A program made the translations under genes and the position numbers. From positions 1,945,008-2,009,007 of the forward strand of contig CM037791.1 in assembly GCA_021229015.1 (NCBI GenBank): DNA of 64,000 nt, written 5' to 3'. Of this stretch, positions 21,158 to 32,957 are shown piece by piece. The DNA comes from Solen grandis (lineage: Eukaryota > Mollusca > Bivalvia > Adapedonta > Solenidae). Numbering within the stretch: position 1 is the stretch's first letter; every line of letters begins with the position of its first letter. A model generated the notes under the pieces. The model did not search any database. It had not been told where the DNA came from and saw nothing but the letters and a program-made list of their open reading frames with translations.

Positions 21158-21676
21158 ATTACATACATTTCAATTCATTTTTGACTTCCATGATGCAATC
21201 GTATTTAAATAAACATAAAAATTAACATCAGTAAGTGGTCAAATAGATAATAAAATTTGGTATTATTTCTCCTAATAATAAAAAAGAGAGAAATATAAGT
21301 AAACACTACTAAATATAGCCCTGGAATGTTGTACAATGCAGATGTGTGTTATACCATAAAACAGAGTTGCAAGGAACCCTGTCCAAAAATGGCTCCAGTA
21401 TAATTATAAGCACCCTTGCTAAGTGCTTGGCATATAAAGGTAGTTACAGCACTGGATAGCACATAAGGACAGTGTAATGCCGTTTCAATTATAAACTGAA
21501 ACATAAGCCTAATTATATCTTGTCATGTACATATAGACAATATTACATTAAAATACCAGTACTTCTTTATTGGTCTGTCTATATATTATATTTTTAAAAA
21601 CAATGTATTATTTGAGAACGCAGTGTGACTTTGTATAGATTGACCAGTGCATATAGAATGAATTGTGATATTCCAG
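21158..21676. other. Upstream region of the UBL-Death-domain gene
   Basis: No coding sequence recognised. It ends with TTCCAG just before the first ATG of the gene. That looks like a splice acceptor, so a non-coding first exon may lie further upstream, perhaps left of the repeat array. Confidence 0.45.
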
Positions 21677-21758
21677 ATGGATCATGTGACAGGGATATCA
21701 ACAAGGATGGTGTCTGCTGCAAACTCAAATTCCTACCAGGAATATGTCTCAGATGAAG
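21677..21758 (+). CDS. UBL-Death-domain protein, first coding exon
   Basis: ATG at 21677 follows TTCCAG immediately. The frame encodes MDHVTGISTRMVSAANSNSY... for 27 codons plus one base, and ends at a donor (GAAG then GTATAG). The single left-over base joins the two bases at 23308 to make a Glu codon in the same Ser-rich context, so the phases match. The peptide has no domain and is probably a disordered N-terminus. An upstream in-frame exon cannot be excluded because the acceptor precedes the ATG. Confidence 0.6.
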
Positions 21759-21798
21759 GTATAGCCATTTTAATCTTCACCAATTACAGAATGACTCA

Positions 21799-22733
21799 AA
21801 CCAGGGGCCATATTCAATATATATCTTAGATTTAACAAAGAAATTTCCTAATCCTTTTTTTTTCAACCTTAAGATATTCCTTAACCTTAGTGTGTGTGTG
21901 TTTTTTTTTCTTAGATTCAATCTGAATGGAACCTTACGTACGAAAATCATAATAATAAGAAAAATATTAAAATTTAACATAACTTTATTGCAAAAAGCGT
22001 GCAGTGCAGACTGTCTACATATTATATCTTTTTCTTTCTTTTTTTGTAAAATGTATATTTAATAAGCATTCAAGCGTATTTCTACACATTGAAAATTTCT
22101 ATCGTTTCAAAATTACATATAATAATGCATGTTGGAAGAAAAATTATGAAATGATGGAAGCAATTTGTTGTTTATTTCAAATATTTTCACAGTAATTATG
22201 GAAATGTTCTTGTAAAGTAACCAGACAGCTTGTAGGAACTAACAGGTACACACATTTTGGTCAGACAGTTTTGATTTACATGTACATTGTATATGTACTT
22301 TTGGGACAAATTAACCTGATAGTGACTATATCTTCTGCTCTTTCAAATCGCATTAATGATAAATTACGGCTCTATACCTGTTCACCAGTAGTTCTCAAAG
22401 TCCCTTTATAATAATACCAGTATAAAGTTTCATTTCACCATAAAAAGTACTAAAAACTCACGGATTGCCAAAAAGTGGATGAAAATGGCCAGTTTACAGA
22501 AAGCATCAACAAATCTTAAAGTTAAGAAAATATTTAAGGGAGTACCTGTGTTTTCTTAAAGTTAAGGGTGAATCTAAGGAAAAAAATACAGATCCTAATA
22601 TTTTTCTTAAAAGTTAAGGAAAATCTTACAAGTTAAGGAAAATCTTATTGGAATTGTAGTTAAAGGAAATTTTTTAGCTATTTCATAAGATTTATCTTAG
22701 AGTTCAGATGTATTTTGAATGCGCCCCAGGTCC
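21799..22733. mobile_element. MITE-like element with terminal inverted repeats
   Basis: The left end CCAGGGGCCATATTCAATAT...ATCTTAGA mirrors the right end (TTTTGAATGCGCCCCAGG preceded by ATCTTAGAG) when reversed. Adjacent inner words such as AAATTTCCT also mirror. The interior is AT-rich with repeated 'gttaaggaaaatctta' words. It sits in the first intron of the UBL-Death-domain gene. Superfamily not identified. Confidence 0.45.
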
Positions 22734-23307
22734 CAATTCCCCAAACCTCAATTTGAGCTAAATAATATGTATATTTAAATAGGAACACATTCCACCATCC
22801 TTGGTCCTCAAATTTTGCATTTCTGTAAATAAATAGTTCAGAGAAATATTGTGAATGTGTATAAAAAAAATAAAAAATCAGAAAATGGACATTCCCAGTC
22901 TTCCAGTATAATTGAAAACCCCATCAGTCTCTGTTGTTTAGGGAGATATTTTCCATTCATGACTTGGTTAACTGCCCACATGGTCTTTTGTGTAAACCAG
23001 GTCAGCTTTGATCACATGACTTCCCTGCATTGTCTTAAGTCTGAGCCCAGCCTCTGATAATCCCAGCTCCCACTGATGGACAAGTAGACTTGCAAAGCTT
23101 ATATTACTGCAATGAAATCAGTTAAGATCTAAATATATTCAAGTTGCTAGACCAGTGGCAAGTTTCTGATAATCTAAGTGATAACGCCACACTCAGTATT
23201 TTCTTCATATAAATTCATGATAGCTATTTTCCTAAATTGAAGCGCCATTCAAGGCCTAACAACAAATCCCAAGAAGTGATTTCATACTGAACCCACTTTG
23301 TTTACAG

Positions 23308-24981
23308 AGAGTTCCAGTGAGTCTAGCCTGTTTGATGGTTACCAGATCCCAAGTACTAGCACCCCAAACCAAACTCTCATGCGCAGACACTCCTCGGATT
23401 CTCTCTTTGTCCTGCCGTCAGCTCCGCGATCACGGTTCACAGTCATGGCAGTGCCTGTTTTTGACATGAGAAATAACAGATTCTTGGTGAGACCTCACTT
23501 TCATAAGCTCAAACCATTGTCGTCTTCAAATGCTGAAATCAAATGTGAAGTATCCCAAAGTTTCAAGGTTCCAGAGCATTGCGTGAAAAGTTATTGAGAA
23601 AGTTGGTATTGGAGAGGAGTCGCTAGTTAAAACAAACGTTCTCATTCTGCCTAATGAAGAACAGGGTGAGCATCTGTTTATCATGCTTGAACATTATAGT
23701 CACATTGAGAAAATTCATCCAGATATTTTTTGTATCCAGATAATCAAAAACTTGACTCTCCGTCACTTATCAGACATTATCAGTCAGAAGTTAGACTCTG
23801 GTGGTACTTCCTGTATTTGTATGAGAGGGAGGAAGCTTGAGGAAGAGAAGAGCCTGCATGAGCTGCATATCCCATCATTCAGTAGTATACAGGTGGTGCA
23901 GTCTGGTACCAAAACCATGAAGTTCTGCAGCCAGCCTCGGTCTGGTGCAGAATTTTGTTACACCCTCCAAGATATAGATGTTACATGGACCGTTCAGACC
24001 CTGAAGGAAAAACTGTTGTCTGAGTATGAAGACCTTATCATGGCTTTCCAGCCAGACCCAGAGTTGTGTCTACATCTGTCTGTGAATGGGAAACTCCTCA
24101 AGGGAGATCAGTGTGTTGGCCTGGCAATCAGGAGATACAGAGAAGAAAGGTTCACTTTACACTTTGCGACACAAGAATCAATTAGTGTTATATTGACATA
24201 CAGAGAAAGGAGAGTCAAATACAGTAAGCAAATTATCATTTCACCAGAATGTTCAACAGCCTCTCTTCGAGGCACAGTTGGCTGCTTCATGAATATAGAC
24301 CCTAAAGCAGTTAAACTGGTAATAAATGGTGTAAGAATTGATGAGCACGATAACCTAAAAGACGTTTATCCAGACATCCTTAAAAATGGCTGCACAGTCC
24401 ATGCAGGGGTGAAAAAGAAGAAGTGCTTGAGGATCAAAAATCCTGAAACACAAGTTGAAATGAAGGAAGAGATGTACATGCTTGAACCAGTTCATATGCT
24501 GAAGAGAAAAATCGCAGCTAAGTTTGGTCTGCAGATATTGAATATTTCCCTATGGTGCAGGGAGTATGAAATGAAGTCAAATAACCTGCTGCTCAACTAC
24601 CCACTGAAAAACAACATGGCTCTGACTTTGAATCTGTATGAAAGACGACTGCTTGTACACGTCAACATAGTGTTAAAGAAGATCAGGGTAAGTGTTGTTG
24701 TTGATGACTCCCGCGTCACCACCGTTGATGATTTGCAGCGATTCTGTGCACACACATATGGTTACAACAGCAGCTCTTCCAGAAGCCTTTACAAGCAGAT
24801 GTGTCTAGAAAGAGATCAGACCCTCGAACATGTTGGTGTTGTATCAAGGGAGACAATCATCATTGTCGCGTTTCAGGAAGTGAAGCACTAAAAGGTCAAA
24901 TCATTAAAGTTTTTACAGTTCATCCAGATGGCATTACAACTCAGTCATATGGAACTGTGGTAGAAGGACAAATCTTTCAAG
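23308..24981 (+). CDS. UBL-Death-domain protein, large exon with tandem ubiquitin-like units
   Basis: It starts after TTTGTTTACAG and ends at CAAG then GTAAGT. The first part (Ser/Thr-rich, to about 23590) is in one frame, the middle (23587-24888) in the next, the end (about 24877-24981) in the first frame again. The middle encodes about five successive 60-90 residue units, each ending in a beta-strand pattern typical of UBL folds: (i) ..SSIQVVQSG, (ii) ..RFTLHFATQ, (iii) ..GCTVHAGV, (iv) ..MALTLNLYE, (v) ..TIIIVAFQE. Units contain the '..L..K......' helix (TVQTLKEKL, MLKRKIAAK). UBL arrays act as interaction scaffolds in ubiquitin and immune signalling. The frame changes fall at an AAAA run near 23588 (one base extra) and near GGAAG at 24877 (one base short). 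They cancel, so the exon total keeps frame. No di-Gly end is seen, so conjugation is unlikely. Confidence 0.65.
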
Positions 24982-25019
24982 GTAAGTTTTAATGTCCTAA
25001 TTTTCATTTTGTAATTCAA

Positions 25020-27450
25020 TTATTGTCCATACTCATGTATATATGTCAAAATTTCCTCGATTTGTAATTGCCCTGTCCATGTCATGTACATTTGTCACAT
25101 ACAAGTAATGTCCTGTCCCATATCATGTACATATTGTGATGTCTCCATGTCACATACAAGTAATGTCCTGTCCCATGTCATCAACAAATTGTGATGATCT
25201 CCATGTCACATACAAGTTATGTCCTGTCCCATATCATGTACATATTGTGATGGTCTCCATGTCACATATAAGTAATGTCCTGTCCCATATCATGTACAAT
25301 TTGTGACTGTCTCCATGTAACATACAAGTAATGTCCTGTCCCATATCATGTACATATTGTGATGATCTCCATGTCACATACAAGTAATGTCCTGTCCCAT
25401 ATCATGTACATATTGTGACTGTCTCCATGTCACATACAAGTTCTGTCCTGTCCCATGTCATGTACATTTTGTGACTGTGTCCATGTCACATACAAGTTAT
25501 GTCCTGTCCCATGTCATGTTCATATTGTGACTGTGTCCATGTCACATAAAAGTAATGTCCTGTCTCATGTCATGTTAATATTGTTCCTATCTCCATGTCA
25601 CATACAAGTTATGTCCTCTCCCATGTCATGAATATATTGTTACTGTTTCCATGTTAAATACAAGTAATGTCCTGTCCTTTGGCATGCACATATTGTGACT
25701 GTTTCCATGTCACATACAAGTTATGTCCTGTCCCATGTCATGTACATATTGTGACTGTCTCCATGTCACATACAAGTTATGTCCTCTCCCATGTCATGCA
25801 CATATTGTGACTGTTCCCATGTCACATACAAGTAATGTCCTGCCCCATGTCATGTACATATTGTGACTGTCTCCATGTCAAGTAAAAATAATGTCCCATG
25901 TCATGTACATTTTGTGACTGTGTCCATGTCACAAACAAGGTTCTGTCCTGTCCCATGTCATGTTCATATTGTGACTGTGTCCATGTCACATACAAGTTCT
26001 GTCCTGTCCCATGTCATGTTCATATTGTGACTGTGTCCATGTCACATACAAGTTCTGTCCTGTCCCATGTCATGTACATATTGTGACTGTGTCCTTGTCA
26101 CATACAAGTAATGTCCTGTCCCATATCATGTACATATTGTGACTGTCTCAATGTCACATACAAATAATGTCCTGTCCCATGTCATGTACATATTGTGATG
26201 ATCTCCATGTCACAAACAGGTAATGTCCTGTCCCATGTCATGTACATATTTTGACTGTCTCCATGTCACATACAAGTAATGTCCTGTCCCATGTCATGTA
26301 CATATTGTGATGATCTCCATGTCACATACAAGTAATGTCCTGTCCCATATCATGTTCATATTTTGACTGTCTCCATGTCACATACAAGTAATGTCCTGTC
26401 CCATGTCATGTACATATTGTGACTGTCTCCATGTCACATACAGGTTCTGTCCTGTCCCATGTCATGTTCATATTGTGACTGTGTCCATGTCACATACAAG
26501 TAATGTCCTGTCCCATGTCATGTTCATATTATGACTGTCTCCATGTCATGTACAAGTATGGTCCCATGTCATGTACATTTTGTGACAATCTCCATGTCAC
26601 ATACAAGTTCTGTCCTGTCCCATGCCATATACATTCCATGTCACATACAAGTAATGTCCTGTCCCATGTCATGCACATATTGTGACTGTTCCATGTCACA
26701 TACAAGTAAAGTCATGCCCCATGTCATGCACATATTGTGACTGTGTCCATGTCACATACAAGTAATGTCCTGCCCCATGTCATGTACATATTGTGACTGT
26801 CTCCATGTCACATACAAGTAATGTCCTGTCCCATGTCATGCACATATTGTGACTGTGTCCATGTCACATACAAGTAATGTCCTTTCCCATGTCATGCACA
26901 TATTGTGACTGTTCCACTGTCACATACAAGTAAAGTCATGCCCCATGTCATGCACATATTGTGACTGTGTCCATGTCACATAAAAGTTATGTCCTGTCCC
27001 ATGTCATGCACATATTGTGACTGTTTCCATGTCACATACAGGTAATGTTCTTTCCCATGTCATGCACATATTATGACTGTTTCCATGTCACATACAAGTT
27101 ATGTCCTGTCCCATGTCATGTACATATTGTGACTGTCTCCATGTCACATACAAGTTATGTCCTGCCCCATGTCATGTACATATTGTGACTGTCTCCATGT
27201 CACATACAAATTATGTCCTGCCCCATGTCATGTTCATATTGTGACTGTCGCCATGTCACATACAAGTTATGTCCTGCCCCATGTCATGTACATATTGTGA
27301 CTGTCTCCATGTCACATACAAGTAATGTCCTGTCCCATGTCATGCACATATTTTGACTGTTCCCATGTCACATACAAGTAATGTCCTGCCCCATGTCATG
27401 TACATATTGTGACTGTCTCCATGTCACATACAAGTGATGTCCTGTCGCAT
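25020..27450 (+). repeat. Intronic array of 56-57 bp repeats (about 43 copies)
   Basis: The unit reads approximately TCCATGTCACATACAAGTAATGTCCTGTCCC...ATGTCATGTACATATTGTGAC, with landmark spacings of 56-57 bases (for example 25144, 25200, 25256). Variation is mostly at fixed positions (TAAT/TTAT/TTCT; TACA/TTCA/CACA), so local units were homogenised. It fills nearly all of one intron of the UBL-Death-domain gene. Short plus frames in it are shadows. Confidence 0.95.
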
Positions 27451-27558
27451 GTCATGCCTTTGCATGTAATGTACAGCTCCATACAATTGTATATGTATAT
27501 CTTATGCACAAAATGTACAAGTAATACACAGCTTTATATAAAACCTGTATACATGTAG

Positions 27559-27674
27559 GTGCACCAGAATTGGAGTATTCCCAGGTCTCAGAGACTGAGA
27601 AACCACCTGACAATGGACAGGTGCCTAAAGGTATCCACCTTAGTGAGCAGTACTGCAAGACTAGAAGAACACAG
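27559..27674 (+). CDS. UBL-Death-domain protein, third coding exon
   Basis: Acceptor ACATGTAG, then GT completing a Gly codon with the base at 24981, then 38 codons (APELEYSQVSETEKPPDN..., ending CKTRRTQ) up to a donor GTACTT at 27675. The exact phase agreement with both neighbours is the main evidence. The peptide is polar, without a fold I recognise, and begins the linker. Confidence 0.65.
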
Positions 27675-27846
27675 GTACTTTGCTACATTTTCCTTCATCT
27701 TTAACATAGGCCTTAAATATCCATTATGTGATTTTGGTCCCTTTCTGAATTTTCTTCATTTGTAAACAGGTCATAAATATGTGATTGCAGTACCATGCTA
27801 CTTTTTTTTCCATCTTAAATATAGAAAAATGAAATGATAATTTCAG

Positions 27847-28900
27847 AGACAAGGATCAGAGATTTCAACATCAACTGGAAAAGGGCAAAGACTGACGAAG
27901 CTCGAGAGACGGAAGCTCCTCAACAAGTTTCTTCCCCAGGCTAGACAGTTGAACAGATTGCACAAGAGGAAGAAAAAACAAGGTAGACCACAGGAAGACA
28001 CAGATAAAGAACTTACTAAGGTGAAGCAGGCCTATCTTTCTGAAGCAGACATTAGTGGACAAGCAAAGGAGACAGACAGTGACCATGAAATGAAGGGTGA
28101 ATTAACTAGAGGCTCATCAGATTTGGATCCTGACAACACTGAGGTGAAGCAAGTTTGTGCTCCAGATGAAAAATTCATTGATATAAAAAAAGGTGATGAA
28201 GGAAAAAAGAGAATTGCTCGGTTTTATATATCTCAGTCAGGAGACACTTGTACAGATGGAAACAAAAGTGATGCTGCCACTCGAAATGAACTTCATTTTT
28301 CCAGACAACAAGATGATATTCATCGTGGGAGGTTGGAAAGGCCTGGCCAGTTGTGTACAGATAAAGACAGGCATTGCAGATGCTGTGTGAGATGGTCCAA
28401 TCCAAATTATGAAAATAATTTAAATAATGAAAATCAAACCAATGCAAATGTGAAAATCCCTGATACAAAGGTACTTTCTTTCAATAACATTGAAGCAGAT
28501 ATAAAATATCAGAGATCAGAAAATGTTCATGATGAGGGAAGCGCTGATAACTGTATATGCCGTAATGCAAATCAAAATAATATTGACCTTTCGCCGTCAT
28601 CAGATATATCTGCTATTCTAACCATAAGGCCAAATGTTTCATCAGCCAGTGTAGACAAATCGACTGAAACAGATTTCTCTGACACCGAGAGAGAGGACAG
28701 ATCAAACGCTGTAGCAGTAACCTCTGTCGCCAACATACCTTGTCCTTATCTTAGATCCCGTCTCCCAGAGCTTTCGGGGAGACGCACTCGAACAACCAGT
28801 GAAACAGAGGTGTATCTGCGGGCACTGCCCCTTCATCCTGTCCACTCTTATCCCGAGCTGTCTGTTTGGAGGCAATACATTGATGTCATCAACACCTCAG
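27847..28900 (+). CDS. UBL-Death-domain protein, linker exon
   Basis: Acceptor TTTCAG at 27841-27846. The exon is open for 351 codons plus one base and ends at CTCAG then GTGAGA. It begins with a strongly basic segment (RLTKLERRKLLNKF, then HKRKKKQGR), which may be a nuclear or nucleic-acid-binding signal. It continues with acidic and Asn-rich low-complexity sequence, a Cys cluster (CTDKDRHCRCCVRW) that may bind metal, and a Thr/Ser/Glu-rich part (STETDFSDTERED). It ends with a more ordered segment (LRALPLHPVHSYPELSVW). Likely mostly disordered, linking the UBL array to the Death domain. The in-frame stop beyond 28920 lies in the intron. Confidence 0.7.
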
Positions 28901-29040
28901 GTGAGATTATTTCAAATAATTAGCAGAACTTAATATCTGTTTGTTTGTTATGTACAAATCCTGAGGTAAATCTAAACTCATTTCTTTCATATCAAAGTAT
29001 TTACAGCTTACATTAATCTCTGTCAACAATTCCAGAGATA

Positions 29041-29199
29041 AAATGAATCTACCACGCCCATGAGTTGTGGATAAGGAAATCCCGCCCGAGGGTTGAGGTA
29101 CGTTAAAAAAACGAGGCTTGCCAAGGTTTTTTGGACGTATCTTAACCTGAGGGTGAGATTTCCTTATCTACAACTCAGTGGGTGTGGTAGATTTATTTT
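29041..29199. mobile_element. 159-bp hairpin MITE
   Basis: The left arm AATGAATCTACCACGCCCAT..GTTGTGGATAAGGAAATC is mirrored by the right arm ending GATTTCCTTATCTACAAC..GGGTGTGGTAGATTTATTTT, about 45 bases each with few mismatches. It lies in the last intron of the UBL-Death-domain gene. Such foldback elements are non-autonomous; the mobilising transposase is not evident. Confidence 0.65.
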
Positions 29200-29918
29200 C
29201 TCACCTACCAACAATCATTTTCAGCTTTCTTTGTACACAGTACCGCATTATGGTGTTTCTTTTCCACGTATTAATTTCTAATCAATACACAAGACTGCAT
29301 TATGGTGTTTCTGTTTATAGACTATATGCAAAACAAAATAAACCATATTAATAATTCATTACATAAGATGCCACATTTTATTTAACATCTAAATAATATA
29401 CAATGTAGAAAATATCTCCAACGACTGAAATATAAATTCACAACATTTGTGAATCCATTAAAGTATCGCTTTACTCATATTGTGTACATGTAGACAGTCA
29501 GCTGTATGAAACAAGCTGTACGAGATAAGATTATCTCACACGAGTATATTTTGGGATAACTCTGTCCGATAGGTGAGAAAAACCATTAGTTTACACATGG
29601 AAAAGATTTGGAAAATTTTGCCAAATCCATCCTCCCCCCTCCCAACACCACTTGGCAGGGATTGAACTAGCAACTACCGGTATACATGTAGTAGGTTACA
29701 AGTTCAGACAATCCTGATGTTTGACCTTTCCTCCCATGCTGAAATTATTTGTCCAAACCAGGAACAATCAAGATTCATGATTTAAAGAAAAGTAATTCAG
29801 TTATCACTAATAACAGCATCTCCATCTTCATTTTGTATGATTTCTTTAAGTTACAATAAAAAATAAATAGTGGTGTTTGAACACCGAATTATTTGATTTA
29901 CCTAAACACCATTTCCAT

Positions 29919-30674
29919 TGTGAGCTATTGTGACCAGTGAATGTCCATTGTCCATCGTCCGTAGTCGTAAAACAGCATCTCCTCCTAAACTACTTGGCCA
30001 ATTTTCATAAAACTTTACAGGAATGTTCCTTTGGTGGCCCTCTTCCAAGTTGTTCAAAGAATTAAATTCCATGCCAAAATCTGGTTGCCATGGCAACTAA
30101 AAGGGGAAAAAACTGTGAAAGCTTCAAAAATCTTTGCATCCAGTACTGGCTGGATTTCAAAGTTTTTGGCACAGATGGTCCTTGGGTAATTCTTTACCCA
30201 GATTGTAAAAATTATATGGATAAGTTGAAAAACATGCCCACCAGGTGATGAGCCCATTTCCTTATATGTTTATAGTACTAATTTGAAAAATCTTCTTGTC
30301 CAAAAGTACTGGCTGGATTCCAAAGTTTGTTGGCACAAATGTTCCTTGGGCCCCTCTCTATCATAATTGTAAAAATTATTTGGATTGGTAAAAAATATGG
30401 CCACCAGGGGGCAGATCCTGTTTTCCTGAAATGTATATAGTACAAATTTGAAAAATCTTCTTCTCCAAAAGTACCTTTTTGATTTCAAAGTTTTTTTAGC
30501 ACAGATGTTTTTTGGGTCACCCTCTGTTTAAATTGTTTTGATCTGTCGAAAAGTATGACTGGCAGGGAGCAATGCCCATTTTCCATAATATCATAAGATT
30601 TTTGCTGTTTCTTTTATTCCCACTAATACCTGGTTCTCAGGTTAGCGATTGCAGGGCCTTTATGGCTCTCTTGT
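29919..30674 (+). repeat. Diverged family A element
   Basis: Decayed head (GTGAGCTATTGTGACC), then CCATCGTCCG, four units with landmarks TGGTTGCCATGGCAAC and 'ttcttctccaaaagtac', and a tail at about 30638-30674 (AGGTTAGCGATTGCAGGGCC, CTCTTGT). Unit identity to the 17222 array is visibly lower, so it is an older insertion. It ends 46 bases before the acceptor of the Death-domain exon. Confidence 0.8.
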
Positions 30675-30720
30675 TTTTGAGTCTGTGCGATTTGAATATT
30701 GAAATATTTTTATCTTTCAG

Positions 30721-30986
30721 GAATCACGATTTTACTGCTTAATACTGTCAGTGAAAAAGTAGGCAAACAATGGAAGAAATTGATGCGAAAATTAGAGCTA
30801 GATGAGACATTAATTGATGAATGTGAAGCGAAATACCAGACCATGTATGAGTCCTGTTATCAGGCATTGTTGCTATGGAAACAGTCAACAGGTGTGGCTG
30901 GTTCCAGGCAGGTGCTCCTGCAGGCTTTGGAGAACATTGGAATGGTTAACCTGTTGGAAGCGTTGAATGGGTACCACACTGCGTGA
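30721..30986 (+). CDS. UBL-Death-domain protein, last exon: Death domain
   Basis: Acceptor TATCTTTCAG. Two bases complete a Gly codon with 28900, followed by 87 codons and TGA at 30984-30986. The peptide fits a six-helix Death domain: KQWKKLMRKLEL (helix 1 with the conserved Trp), LIDECEAKY (helix 2), ESCYQALLLWKQSTG (the classic LL..W core), then VLLQALENIGMVNLLEAL (last helices). Death domains pair with other Death domains (FADD, MyD88, IRAK, NF-kB pathway proteins). Here it is the C-terminus of a protein carrying several UBL units. Summed over five exons the coding length is 3192 bases, a multiple of three, which supports the exon model. A specific partner cannot be named. Confidence 0.8.
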
Positions 30987-32229
30987 ACAATGTGGCAATA
31001 GATCTTTCCAGCACTTTCAGAAATTTTCAAATCAAATCATTCGAATATCCAATAGACACTCTGGGATCCTTTTTGGATATTAATTCATGATTGTCTCTTA
31101 CATTTCAATACATCAGTCAGTCATGGGACACTTGGTTAACAGTTCCTTGTTTTATAGATATTAATTAGAACTATTGTGAAAGCGACCAGTCAGAATGCAT
31201 ATAAGTGAGTACAGGACCCACAAAAGATAAATTGGTATAATTTAGTAGATAAGAAAGCCTTTTGTCCACATCGTAAGTTCTCGGGACTATCATTGAAAAT
31301 CCAGTAAGTTGCTTATTTAAATAAAATAAGCATGGTAACCGAATCTAGAAATCTATGCATGTCACAGTTTCCATTGGTCCAAATATCGCCACTACCTTAT
31401 AGGGCAGTGATTGGGAGCTGTACTTTTCAAATGCTAATGTGAAATAATAATAGAATGGGTGATATATGGAGAGTAATGGAATGAATCGCTCATGGTTTCT
31501 GACGGTGATCTAGATTAGGTTTACAAAGAAAGTGTGGGGATTTATGGGATACTGTTTATGAGCAGTGGACATGGCCATGAAAAAAAATATTCGTTTAACA
31601 AATTTTAACTGAAATAAATTTGTAAAGGTCAGCTGGGAATTCAGCTTGGAGATAAGTGTAAGCCTAGTAACAGAGATTAAGAATGCTTTGCTTGGATAAA
31701 GGGCCATAATAGTTGAAAGTAATCAATTTGGTTTGGAAAGATTTTCTCAGTTTAGTTCATTAGCCGCACACCTACAGACAGTATATATAGACTACACAGC
31801 TTGGAAAGGGAGCTGCATGCAGCCTGCTGGAAAACCAGGAAAACAAGGCATTTAGCTTAGAAACATATCACACTTTCTTAGACATAAAAGAAAGGATGCA
31901 GTTTTTTTTTGAGGCTAGACCAGAATGGACCTAAATTTGAGTAGAAAATCTCAAAAAGCTTTTAGTGAATTGTTCTGTCATTGTATTTGACTAATAAATA
32001 TGTTTAAATTAATTGAAGTTATAAAGAAAGTATCAAAGTTACTGTATGTGTACATGTATAAGTGTTTGTTACAGTGATTGTTACTCAATTTCTACAACGT
32101 ACATGTAAATGCCTCATTGCTTCTTTATTTTTGACTTTAAGTTTTATTCTGATGTTGTTTTGACACATCTGTCATGTAAGAAAAATTGGATAAATAGACC
32201 AGATGTCAATATTTTTTGTCCAAATGCAG

Positions 32230-32471
32230 TTAACCCTTTCCCTCATATAGACTCATTTTGACGCACTCAGTAGGTACCACATAAAGCCTGATCTGCAGAA
32301 AACCACAGTTAAACCTTACCAAATTTAATTATAAAATCCTCATTTCCAGACCACTGAGGAGCAGCAAACAGCATAAAACCTGATCAGCCTGTGAGTTACT
32401 TGCAGGCTGATCTGGTTTTATGCTGTTCGCATAGGTCTTTTCATGGTGTCCTCTATGAGGGAAAGAGTTAA
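32230..32471 (+). mobile_element. M1 MITE (TTAA-flanked, hairpin core)
   Basis: TTAA, then CCCTTTCCCTCATA, 240-bp body, TATGAGGGAAAGAG and TTAA. The right half carries a near-perfect palindrome centred on CTGCAAGTAACTCACAG (here one arm is mutated), with arms ending at GCATAAAACC / GGTTTTATGC. TTAA flanks and CCC-starting inverted ends fit piggyBac-type MITEs. No coding capacity. Confidence 0.85.
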
Positions 32472-32516
32472 GACACTGTCATTTAGAATAATGGTATGGT
32501 ATTTTCTTTAACCAGG

Positions 32517-32769
32517 CTCAAATTCCACCAACAATTCTTAGCACTAAGTAATACTTATATTCTTAAACTAGGTAAATACACATTCCACCAAATCTATTTT
32601 ATAAAATATTCAAGTACATGACTAAGTTGAAATGAATTATTACCTTAATAAGTAACAATAATAATGTAAATATATAATAATCAATAAGAAAAGAAATATT
32701 TGGGTATCAATGAATGTCCTTATGTATTTAAGTTTTACTTAGCGCTAAGAACAGTTGGTGGAATTTGAG
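32517..32769. mobile_element. 253-bp palindromic MITE, copy 1
   Basis: The ends CTCAAATTCCACCAACA.TTCTTAGC and GCTAAGAAC.GTTGGTGGAATTTGAG are inverted repeats of about 30 bases. The interior is AT-rich. A second copy lies at 63426-63667. Confidence 0.75.
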
Positions 32770-32957
32770 GAATGGGTAAAAAAAATCTTGAATCTCAGTA
32801 GGTAAATTAAGTCATTAATTGTTTTTTATTGAATTTTATTTGTTTTATTTTCATGCTTTACATATATATTTATAAACATTGTTGCTATAATTGTTTGTAT
32901 TACTTTGTTGTTTTACATTTTATACTATGTACATTGCAGATCCAGTGCGACCCATTT

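Noticed and set aside
24688..24876. Intron inside the large exon (GTAAGT at 24688, TTTCAG at 24876) to explain the frame change
   Set aside because: Its length (189) is a multiple of three, so it does not fix the frame and would remove a good UBL unit.
25898..26740. ORFs with repeated MSCTFCDCVHVT that look like metal-binding repeats
   Set aside because: Direct translation of the 56-bp satellite; 56 is not a multiple of three, so no long repeat protein is possible.
25020..27450. Possible CRISPR-like array because of regular spacing
   Set aside because: Units are contiguous satellite repeats with no unique spacers, in an intron of a eukaryotic gene.
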